DNA of 64,000 bases, from NCBI GenBank assembly GCA_937129145.1, contig CAKZMU010000078.1, positions 62,001 through 126,000 on the forward strand, written 5' to 3'. Numbering within the stretch: position 1 is the first letter of the stretch; each line of letters begins with the position of its first letter. Shown here piece after piece: positions 48,186-56,273 of this stretch. Position numbers and translations under genes: made by a program. Source of the stretch: an uncultured Lacinutrix sp. (GTDB lineage: Bacteria; Bacteroidota; Bacteroidia; Flavobacteriales; Flavobacteriaceae). Below the pieces are notes generated by a model that ran no database searches, had not been told where the DNA came from, and worked only from the letters and a program-made list of their open reading frames with translations.

Positions 48186-48704
48186 ATGAAGACATTAAAA
48201 GATATTTTAGCACTCGTTATGGTAATGATGCTAATGGTGTCATGTAAAAATGAATCAAACCCCGAAGTAAAAACTGTTGATACTAACATAGCTGTAAAAA
48301 CAGAAAAAGTATTGAATCTAGATGCTAATTTTGTGAAGTCGGAATTTACTATAGAAGGTATGACCTGTGAAATTGGTTGTGCGAAACTTATTGAAAGAAA
48401 CATTAATAAAATGGATGGTGTAAAATCTGCTAAAGTAGATTTTAATAACAAACTAGCTATGGTTGAGTATGACGACGCTGTTGTTAATCACAACTCATTA
48501 GAGGCAGCTGTAACAAAATCGGCTGATATCTATAAAGTAAGCGAAATGAAAACCGTAAAGGAATTTTCTGCTAAAAAGAAAGACAAAGAATGTGACGAAA
48601 ATTGTAACATGGCTTGCTGTAAAGACAAAACTGAAGTAGAGAAAAAAGAATGTGCAGAAAACTGTACAAAAGCTTGCTGTGCTGAAAAGAAAGGAAAAGC
48701 TTAA
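48186..48704 (+). CDS. Heavy-metal-associated (HMA) lipoprotein with a cysteine-rich tail
   Basis: A 172-residue protein with a lipobox signal (ALVMVMMLMVSC). The HMA domain at about residues 58-122 has the binding motif GMTCEIGC in place of the usual CxxC with two residues, giving C-x3-C, followed by AKLIERNINKMDGVKSAKVD. The C-terminus carries two copies of a C-x3-C-x3-CC motif, CDENCNMACC and CAENCTKACC, flanked by lysines. Probably a periplasmic or outer-membrane copper-binding protein. A perfect terminator follows at 48723. Confidence 0.85.
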   Translation: MKTLKDILALVMVMMLMVSCKNESNPEVKTVDTNIAVKTEKVLNLDANFVKSEFTIEGMTCEIGCAKLIERNINKMDGVKSAKVDFNNKLAMVEYDDAVVNHNSLEAAVTKSADIYKVSEMKTVKEFSAKKKDKECDENCNMACCKDKTEVEKKECAENCTKACCAEKKGKA

Positions 48705-48722
48705 TTCTTTATTTATAATATT

Positions 48723-48750
48723 AAAAAAGCCACTATATAGTGGCTTTTTT
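48723..48750. terminator. Bidirectional rho-independent terminator
   Basis: AAAAAAGCCACTATA is mirrored by TATAGTGGCTTTTTT, a perfect palindrome between two convergent genes. Confidence 0.92.
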
Positions 48751-48754
48751 GTGT

Positions 48755-50047
48755 TTATTTGTTCATTAAATCTTCAATTTCATCGGCTTCAATTGGGATG
48801 TTTTTCATGAGGTTAATTGGTTCTCCTTTTTCTTGAATCACTACATCATCTTCCAATCTTATTCCCATATTTTCTTCTTGAATATAAATTCCAGGTTCCA
48901 CAGTAAACACCATATTAGCTTTCATAGGTGTTTTTAATTCACCATAATCATGTGTATCTAATCCCATGTGATGTGATGTTCCATGCATAAAGTATTTTTT
49001 ATATGCTGGCCATTTAGGGTCTTCGTTTTGCACATCGGCTTTATCTAATAAGCCTAAGCCTAATAATTCCGAAGTCATTAATTTACCAACCTCAACGTGG
49101 TAATCTGCCCAAATAGTTCCTGGTACTAATAGTTTAGTAGCTTCATTTTTTACACGATTCACAGCATTATAAACCGCTCGTTGTCTATCTGTAAATCGCC
49201 CATTTACTGGAATTGTTCTTGTCATATCACTAGAATAATTAGCATACTCAGCACCAACATCCATCAATAACATATCACCATCTTTACATGCTTGGTTATT
49301 CTCAATATAATGTAACACACAAGCGTTAAAACCTGAGCCAATTATGGGTGTGTAAGCAAAGCCTTTAGACCTATTTCTCAAAAATTCGTGCATAAACTCA
49401 GCCTCTAGTTCATATTCCATAATACCAGGCTTTACAAACCCAAGAATACGTCTAAATCCTTTTTCGGTGATATTGCAAGCTGTTTGCAACAACTCAATTT
49501 CTTCAGGTTCTTTTACACCGCGAATGTTCTGCATTATTGGGAAACTTTTTGCCCAATAATGTGCCGGAAATTCATTCTTTATCTTTTTTATAAAACGAGC
49601 CTCGCGAGATTCTAACTCCACAGCTTGACGATAATGTTCGTTGGTGTTGAAGTATATCGTTTCTGCTTCGGTCATTAAATCAAAAAACACTTTGTCAAAT
49701 TCGCTCAACCAATACACAGTTTCTATTCCTGAAGTTTTTGTGGCTTGTTCCTTATTAAGTTTTGCACCCTCCCAAATAGCAATATGGTCATTGGTTTCCC
49801 TTACAAATAACACCTCACGATGTACTTTATCTATCGCTTCAGGAAACAATAACAAAATGCTTTCTTCTTGGTCAACACCACTTAAGTAAAAAATATCGCT
49901 GTGCTGCTCAAACGGCATCGTGCTATCAGCTCCTGTTGTAAACACATCGTTGGAATTGAAAACCGCAATGGATTTTGGTTTCATTTGAGCTGTGAATTTT
50001 GCTCTGTTTTTTATAAAGAGTTTGTTGGATATTGGGTGATATTTCAT
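48755..50047 (-). CDS. pepP: Aminopeptidase P (Xaa-Pro aminopeptidase)
   Basis: A 430-residue M24-family metallopeptidase that removes N-terminal residues before proline. The N-terminal creatinase-like domain covers about 1-160 (FEQHSDIFYLSGVDQEESIL). The pita-bread catalytic domain has metal ligands Asp and Asp in LLMDVGAEYANYSSDMTRT, His in HGTSHHMGLDTHDYG, and Glu and Glu in TVEPGIYIQEEN and GIRLEDDVVI. Complete and of typical length. Its gene is preceded by TACCTTTG about 35 nt upstream. Confidence 0.94.
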   Translation of the reverse strand: MKYHPISNKLFIKNRAKFTAQMKPKSIAVFNSNDVFTTGADSTMPFEQHSDIFYLSGVDQEESILLLFPEAIDKVHREVLFVRETNDHIAIWEGAKLNKEQATKTSGIETVYWLSEFDKVFFDLMTEAETIYFNTNEHYRQAVELESREARFIKKIKNEFPAHYWAKSFPIMQNIRGVKEPEEIELLQTACNITEKGFRRILGFVKPGIMEYELEAEFMHEFLRNRSKGFAYTPIIGSGFNACVLHYIENNQACKDGDMLLMDVGAEYANYSSDMTRTIPVNGRFTDRQRAVYNAVNRVKNEATKLLVPGTIWADYHVEVGKLMTSELLGLGLLDKADVQNEDPKWPAYKKYFMHGTSHHMGLDTHDYGELKTPMKANMVFTVEPGIYIQEENMGIRLEDDVVIQEKGEPINLMKNIPIEADEIEDLMNK

Positions 50048-50213
50048 GTGTAATTATTTTGTTTTTTCAATGAAAAACAAAGGTAACCATTCCTTTATAG
50101 AATAAAAAACATCCTTGTAACTCATCATATTTCAATTAAATACTTGGCTGTTATTATTGATTTGAGTAATTTCCACCTTCTCTAAAACCAACCAAAAATA
50201 AACACTATTCAAA

Positions 50214-51665
50214 ATGAAAAAATTAATCATTCTTTTAACCATTGCTTGCATCACATTTTCATGTGCTAATGAAGAAAAAGCGCAGAGTAACGCAGAATTA
50301 TTTGCAAAAATAGATGCTGAAATCAAAGCAAACTCACAAGCATATAAAGATTTAAAAGTCTCTTCGGAAACAATTGGCCACAGACTTACTGGGTCTGAAA
50401 ATGGCGCTAAAGCTGAAACTTTTACTTACAATAAATTCAAGGAATACGGTTTTGGTGATGTTGTTTACCAGCCGTTTGAAGTTGAAGCATGGTCTCGTGG
50501 CGATGTATCTTTACAAATTGATGGAAACGACACGAAGGTCGTAACACTTGGTCACTCGCCTGTTGAAGCTACGGTTACAGGAGAAATCGTAGATATGGGA
50601 AATGGACTGGAAGCCGATTACGCTGCAAATCCAGATGCTGTTAAAGGCAAAATAGCTTTAATGTATATAAGTATTCTTCCTGGAAGCGAGGAAGGATTAA
50701 CAAACCTTCACCGAAGTGAAAAATCTGCCATAGCTATAAAATATGGTGCCATTGGCATTATTATTATCAATCAAGTGGATAATGGTGTATTGCTTACAGG
50801 AACTGCCTCTGTTACTGGCGAATTACTCCCAATTCCTGCGGTTTGTATTGGCAAAGAAGATGGTATGACTCTAAAGGAAAAGCTAAAAACAAGCAGCGCA
50901 TCTGCCACTATTAATATGACCAATAATAGTAGTGTGATTAACGCAAGAAACGTTGTTGCTACTTTAAAGGGAAGTGAACTTCCTGATGAAGAAATTGTTA
51001 TTGGAGGCCATTTAGATTCTTGGGATTTAGCAACAGGCGCCATAGATAATGGTATTGGCTCATTTGCAGTTATCGATATTGCGCGTGCGTTTAAAGCGAA
51101 TAATTTACAACCTAAACGAACCGTAAAATTTGTGATGTTTATGGGCGAAGAACAAGGATTATTTGGTTCAAGGCATATGGTTGCTGAAGCTGTAAAAGAT
51201 GGAAGTATTGACAATATTAAATACATGATGAACTTAGACATGGCTGGAAACCCTGTTGGCATGAATGCTGGCGGACAATTAAATGATGAGGATTTCTTTA
51301 AAGAACTAGGGGCGACTATTCAACAGCAAGACAGTATTTTTAAAAATACGTTTTCAAACAGGTCAGGTTTGCATAGTGACCACCAACCATTTATGTTAGA
51401 AGGCGTGCCAATTCTGTCCGTACACAGTAATTTAGACCGTTCAATTTATGGTTGTTATCATAGTGATTGTGATGATTTTGATTTGGTAAACGAAGACCAT
51501 ATTACAAACACAGCACGTTTTGGAACCATGATACTTTACGGACTTGCTAATGCCGACACCTTACCAGCCACTAAAATGGATAGCGAAACTACCAAAGAGT
51601 TCATGATTAAAAACAATCTTAAAGAAAAACTGATTATTGGTGGCGATTGGAAGTGGGAGGAATAA
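50214..51665 (+). CDS. M28-family zinc aminopeptidase, lipoprotein
   Basis: A 483-residue exported peptidase with a lipobox signal (LIILLTIACITFSC). A PA-type domain is inserted at about 120-240 (GKIALMYISILPGSEE). The M28 metal site is visible: His and Asp in IGGHLDSWDLATG, the catalytic Glu and ligand in FMGEEQGLFGS, Asp in MNLDMAGNP, and His in CYHSDCDDFDL. It resembles glutamate carboxypeptidase II and plasma carboxypeptidase Q. It probably degrades peptides in the periplasm or at the cell surface. Confidence 0.93.
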   Translation: MKKLIILLTIACITFSCANEEKAQSNAELFAKIDAEIKANSQAYKDLKVSSETIGHRLTGSENGAKAETFTYNKFKEYGFGDVVYQPFEVEAWSRGDVSLQIDGNDTKVVTLGHSPVEATVTGEIVDMGNGLEADYAANPDAVKGKIALMYISILPGSEEGLTNLHRSEKSAIAIKYGAIGIIIINQVDNGVLLTGTASVTGELLPIPAVCIGKEDGMTLKEKLKTSSASATINMTNNSSVINARNVVATLKGSELPDEEIVIGGHLDSWDLATGAIDNGIGSFAVIDIARAFKANNLQPKRTVKFVMFMGEEQGLFGSRHMVAEAVKDGSIDNIKYMMNLDMAGNPVGMNAGGQLNDEDFFKELGATIQQQDSIFKNTFSNRSGLHSDHQPFMLEGVPILSVHSNLDRSIYGCYHSDCDDFDLVNEDHITNTARFGTMILYGLANADTLPATKMDSETTKEFMIKNNLKEKLIIGGDWKWEE

Positions 51666-51671
51666 ATCTTT

Positions 51672-52259
51672 TTATTCTTGTTTTTCCTGAAACTCAGGAT
51701 ACAAGGCTTTAAGCTCAGTTTCCGATATCGAAATCATATTCACATCTAATGTAATTTTTGAAAGAGGCTCATCAATCGAGTCTCTTTCTACATTTACAAT
51801 GGTATCAACTACATCCATGCCTTTAATGACTTTTCCAAAAATCATATAATCGCCATCCAAACGATGTAAACCTTCCTTATTGTGAACAATATAAAATTGG
51901 CAACGCGCCGATAATTTTTCGGCATTACCATCCCGTCCAGCTCCAAAAGCACCATAAGTATGTGTTAGTGAATCGACAAACTCTGGTTCTAGTAAATATT
52001 CAGGGTCATTGAAACCTTCAGGAGTATCCGGACAACCTCCTTGAGCTACAAAATTTGGAATGACTCTATTAAACGATAAACTGTCCCAATACCCATTATT
52101 TGCTAACTCAATAAAACTCGCTTTATGGTTTGGCGTTTCGTCGTACAGCCAAACTAATATGTCGCCTTTTGGTGTTTTTATTTGACCAATATCATAGGTT
52201 TTTTCAGTAATACATGAAAAGATTAAAAGAACTATTAAAAGGGTTGCTGTTTTTCTCAT
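51672..52259 (-). CDS. Peptidyl-prolyl cis-trans isomerase (cyclophilin), lipoprotein
   Basis: About 195 residues from ATG 52259, which starts a lipobox signal (MRKTATLLIVLLIFSC); the upstream in-frame ATG at 52301 would bury the signal and is rejected. Cyclophilin features: ETPNHKASFIELANNGYWD, SLSFNRVIPNFVAQGGCPD (catalytic Arg region FNRVI), FGAGRDGNAEKLSARCQFYI and FGKVIKGMDVVDTIV. It should assist folding of exported proteins. Confidence 0.9.
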   Translation of the reverse strand: MRKTATLLIVLLIFSCITEKTYDIGQIKTPKGDILVWLYDETPNHKASFIELANNGYWDSLSFNRVIPNFVAQGGCPDTPEGFNDPEYLLEPEFVDSLTHTYGAFGAGRDGNAEKLSARCQFYIVHNKEGLHRLDGDYMIFGKVIKGMDVVDTIVNVERDSIDEPLSKITLDVNMISISETELKALYPEFQEKQE

Positions 52260-52391
52260 TTTGGCTAGTTTAAGTTTAAAAATAGCAAATAATTGCAGCA
52301 TTATGTTAAAAACATGGTTTTTTCACATACAGTGTTTGACCGTTAATTACATTTTAAGTATTTTCATCACTTCTTAAAACAACCAACCAAA

Positions 52392-55139
52392 ATGAAAAAA
52401 TTTAAACTATTCCTAGTACTTAATCTAGCATTTCTTTTTTGTATTAATGCTCAAGAATCCATTGTGAAAAATGTGCCATTTACCAATATTGGCCCAACAA
52501 TTATGAGTGGTCGTATTGTAGACTTTGATGTAAACCCAAATAATCCAACCGAATTTTATGCAGCATATGCTTCTGGAGGTTTGTGGTATACAAATAATAA
52601 TGGTACGTCGTTTACGCCTGTTGCTGACAACGCGCCTACACAAAATATGGGTGATATCGCAGTTGATTGGAACAGTGGCACTATTTGGGTAGGAACTGGA
52701 GAAAGTAACTCGTCTCGTTCTTCTTATTCAGGAATTGGCATCTTAAAAAGTAGCGACAAAGGAAAAACATGGACTAACGTTGGCTTACCAAATTCACAAC
52801 ATATCGGTAGAATAATCATCAACCCAAATAATCCTGATGATGTAACGGTTGCAGCAGTTGGTAATTTATACACCTCTAGTTCAGACAGAGGAATTTACAA
52901 AACTACGGATGGCGGAAAAACTTGGAAAAACGTATTATTTATAAACGATGGTACAGGAGCAATAGACTTAAGTGTGTCTCCAACTAATCCTAATGTGATA
53001 TTTGCTGCTATGTGGGAACGTGAAAGAAAAGCATGGGATTTTGACGGTGATGGTGAAAACTCAGGTATCTATAAAAGTACTGATGGTGGAAATACATGGA
53101 CTAATATGACTCCTGAGGGAAGTGGTTTCCCAACGGGAACTGGTGTTGGTCGTATTGGTGTTTCAGTTTTTAATGACAATGTTATTTATGCTTTGTTAGA
53201 CAATCAATTTAGACGTCCTGCTGGAGCACAAAGAACTACTCAAGGTTTACAAAAAGATGATTTTAAAACCATGAGTAACGCTGATTTCTTAAAATTGGAT
53301 GATAAAAGCTTAAATAGTTATTTACGTAATAATCGCTTTCCAAGAAAACATAGTGCAAAAAGCGTAAAAATTTCAGTAAAGAATGAAAAATTAAAACCTA
53401 GTGATTTAGCTTTATACTTAGAAAATGCAAATGCAGCATTATTTAACTCACCAGTGATTGGCGCCGAAGTGTACAAATCTACTAATGGTGGAAAAACTTG
53501 GAAAAAAACACATGACGGATTTATAGATGGCATGTATAGTTCGTATGGCTATTATTTTGGAGTGATTGCTGTGCATCCTTCAAACGAAAATAAGATTTAC
53601 ATGTTAGGTGTACCGTTATTAAGGTCTGACGATGGAGGAAAAACTTTCAACCGCATAGGTAAAGAAAATGTGCATAGTGACCATCAAGCTATTTGGTTAA
53701 ATCCAAATATGGAAGGGCACGTAATTAATGGAAATGATGGTGGTGTGAACATCACGTATGATGATGGCGACAATTGGACAAAAAACAATTCAACATCTGT
53801 CGGTCAATTCTATTATATAAACGTCGATAACCAAAAACCTTACAATGTATATGGTGGTTTACAAGATAATGGTGTATGGTTTGGACCAAGCACTTATAGA
53901 GCTTCCAAAGGTTGGGAAGGTGGAGGTAGATATCCTTACCGCAGAATTGGTGGTGGAGATGGTATGCAAGTGCAAATAGATAGCAGAAACCATAATATTG
54001 TATATTCTGGGTCTCAATTTGGTTTTTATTCTCGTCAGAATTTAGAAACTGGTGAACGCATCAGCATCAACCCTAAGCATGAATTAGGAGATTCGCCTTA
54101 TAGATATAATTGGCAAACACCTATTTTATTATCACCTCACAATCAAGATATTTTGTACATGGGTTCTAATAAATTATTACGCTCTATGGACCAAGGTGAA
54201 ACGTTTAGTGTAATTTCAGATGATTTAACCACAGGCGGAAAAAAAGGAAATGTACCTTACGGAACGCTTACAGCCATTTCTGAAAGCCCATTCCAATTCG
54301 GAATGATTTACACAGGAAGTGACGATGGTTACATTAACCTAACCACAAATGGAGGTGGTTCTTGGACAAGAGTATCTGATAATTTACCACAAGGACTTTG
54401 GGTATCAAGAGTCATTGCATCGCAACACAAACAAGAACGTGTATATGCTACTTTAAATGGCTACAGAAATGATGATTTTAAAGTGTATGCCTATGTAAGT
54501 GAAGATATGGGTAAAACATGGAAATCTATTACAAATGGTATTTCTGATGCACCAGTAAACGTGATTAAAGAAGATACCAAAGACGAAAACATTTTATACT
54601 TAGGAACTGATAATGGTGTCTATGCCTCATTTGATAGAGGTAACAGCTGGCATGAGTTTTCAAATGGCTTAACAAAAGCTGCTGTACACGATTTGGTAGT
54701 GCATCCTGAAGCAAATGATTTAGTGGTTGGTACACATGGACGCTCTATTTACAAAGCCGATATTTCCGATTTGCAAAAATACAGTAAGGTTGGTGCTAAA
54801 GTGATTACCATTTTTAAACCATCTCCTGTACAAATACCTAGATTTAGAAGAAGTGAGCCTTCAGCAACCATATCATTTTATTCTAATGCAAAAGCGACCC
54901 AAGGAGTTAATATTTTATCTAAAGGAGGCGCTTTGCTAAGCTCTATAAAAGTAAATGCAGACAAAGGTTTCAACTATGCTAAATATGATTTAACTATGTC
55001 TAGTGGTGGCAGAAAAGCATTAATGAAAGAAAATAGTAAACTTAATATTCCTAAAGCGCAAAACGGTAAATACTATTTACCAAAAGGCACCTATACGGTT
55101 GAAATAGGAAGTCAAAAAACGACTTTAGAGATTAAGTAA
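52392..55139 (+). CDS. Secreted sortilin/BNR-repeat beta-propeller protein
   Basis: A 915-residue exported protein (signal MKKFKLFLVLNLAFLFCINA) made of many Asp-box repeats of the form STDGGNTWTNM, TTDGGKTWKNV, SDKGKTWTNVG, SFDRGNSWHEFSNG. These form VPS10/sortilin-type beta-propellers. A C-terminal Ig-like segment (NGKYYLPKGTYTVEIGSQK) ends the protein. Related flavobacterial proteins are annotated as glycosyl hydrolases, but the propeller alone does not prove catalysis; a surface binding or polymer-degrading role is likely. Confidence 0.88.
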   Translation: MKKFKLFLVLNLAFLFCINAQESIVKNVPFTNIGPTIMSGRIVDFDVNPNNPTEFYAAYASGGLWYTNNNGTSFTPVADNAPTQNMGDIAVDWNSGTIWVGTGESNSSRSSYSGIGILKSSDKGKTWTNVGLPNSQHIGRIIINPNNPDDVTVAAVGNLYTSSSDRGIYKTTDGGKTWKNVLFINDGTGAIDLSVSPTNPNVIFAAMWERERKAWDFDGDGENSGIYKSTDGGNTWTNMTPEGSGFPTGTGVGRIGVSVFNDNVIYALLDNQFRRPAGAQRTTQGLQKDDFKTMSNADFLKLDDKSLNSYLRNNRFPRKHSAKSVKISVKNEKLKPSDLALYLENANAALFNSPVIGAEVYKSTNGGKTWKKTHDGFIDGMYSSYGYYFGVIAVHPSNENKIYMLGVPLLRSDDGGKTFNRIGKENVHSDHQAIWLNPNMEGHVINGNDGGVNITYDDGDNWTKNNSTSVGQFYYINVDNQKPYNVYGGLQDNGVWFGPSTYRASKGWEGGGRYPYRRIGGGDGMQVQIDSRNHNIVYSGSQFGFYSRQNLETGERISINPKHELGDSPYRYNWQTPILLSPHNQDILYMGSNKLLRSMDQGETFSVISDDLTTGGKKGNVPYGTLTAISESPFQFGMIYTGSDDGYINLTTNGGGSWTRVSDNLPQGLWVSRVIASQHKQERVYATLNGYRNDDFKVYAYVSEDMGKTWKSITNGISDAPVNVIKEDTKDENILYLGTDNGVYASFDRGNSWHEFSNGLTKAAVHDLVVHPEANDLVVGTHGRSIYKADISDLQKYSKVGAKVITIFKPSPVQIPRFRRSEPSATISFYSNAKATQGVNILSKGGALLSSIKVNADKGFNYAKYDLTMSSGGRKALMKENSKLNIPKAQNGKYYLPKGTYTVEIGSQKTTLEIK

Positions 55140-55157
55140 TTATTTTAATAACATATT

Positions 55158-55192
55158 AAAAAGCTCTGTGGCAATTGTCATGGAGTTTTTTT
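55158..55192 (+). terminator. Weak rho-independent terminator
   Basis: AAGCTCTGTGGC and GTCATGGAGTT form an imperfect stem followed by TTTTTTTG, 20 nt after the beta-propeller gene. Confidence 0.5.
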
Positions 55193-55202
55193 GTTTAATA
55201 AA

Positions 55203-56159
55203 CTAGTTTGGTCGCTCAAAAACCTTCTTGCTGTTTTTGGCTTTTTGCTCCTTAAACAAACGTTGCTGTTGTTTTACAGTTAAGGTGCTACCATCGTGAC
55301 TCCAACCTGGTGGGCCAAATATGTACATTAACTTGTGTGATAATTTTGGTGATTTTTTGGTATCGTTCCAAATATCCTTAAACTCATGAGTAAGAATTAC
55401 CAATGGGTTATAAGATTCAGGTGCGTGAATGACTCCGTATTTTACATCAATATCGTCATCCAGTTCTTTCCAAGTACCAAATAGTTTATCAAAAATGTTA
55501 AGAAACCCTCCATGATTTTTATCTAAATACTCCACATTTTGTGCATGATGTACTTGATGCATGGTATGCGTATTAAATACCTTTTCAATAATTCCCATTT
55601 TGGGAACATATACCGAATGTAATTGAAATTGCCATAAAGCTTCAATACCTAGACAAAAAACGACCATTTCAGGAGGAAATCCAACAGCTGGCATCCACAT
55701 GTAAAAAAGAGGTTTATATAAAATGGTAAACCACCCATTTCTAATAGCAGTTCCTAAATTAAAGTTATTGGAAGAGTGATGCACAATATGTGCAGCCCAC
55801 AGAATACGTATTTCATGATTTGCTCTATGAAACCAATAGTAAGTAAAATCATCAGCTAGCTGACAAAAAAACCAGATATACCAAGCATAGCCAAACGATT
55901 CGTAACCCAATATGTTAATCCGCACACCGTTTTCCACAACGTTAAACAAATCATAAGTGAAATTGAAGATAACAATAGCAGAAATTATTTTAATTAATGG
56001 TGCAATAATAACTGAGCCGATTCCCATTATTCCGCTTGCCATTAGGTCTTTCCATTCATAAAGATTTTTATCTCCACGAGCTTTACTGTAGGTTAATTCC
56101 AATAAAATAAAAGCAACAAAACTAGGCACTCCGTAAACCAAGGGGTTGGTAAAATCCAT
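55203..56159 (-). CDS. Sterol desaturase / fatty acid hydroxylase family protein
   Basis: A 318-residue membrane enzyme with four or more hydrophobic helices. The three histidine clusters of the di-iron site are seen: HRANHE, HIVHHSSNNFN and HTMHQVHHAQN. The family hydroxylates or desaturates lipids such as sterols, carotenoids or fatty acids; the lipid substrate here is unknown. Complete and of typical length. Confidence 0.9.
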   Translation of the reverse strand: MDFTNPLVYGVPSFVAFILLELTYSKARGDKNLYEWKDLMASGIMGIGSVIIAPLIKIISAIVIFNFTYDLFNVVENGVRINILGYESFGYAWYIWFFCQLADDFTYYWFHRANHEIRILWAAHIVHHSSNNFNLGTAIRNGWFTILYKPLFYMWMPAVGFPPEMVVFCLGIEALWQFQLHSVYVPKMGIIEKVFNTHTMHQVHHAQNVEYLDKNHGGFLNIFDKLFGTWKELDDDIDVKYGVIHAPESYNPLVILTHEFKDIWNDTKKSPKLSHKLMYIFGPPGWSHDGSTLTVKQQQRLFKEQKAKNSKKVFERPN

Positions 56160-56273
56160 ATAGTGATTTAAAATTTTGCTAAAGGTACTATAATATTAAT
56201 CGTAGTCTAAATGAAGCGTAAAAACTGTAGAATTTTTTTGAAAAAGAACAAGGTAACACACACTTAATTATTT

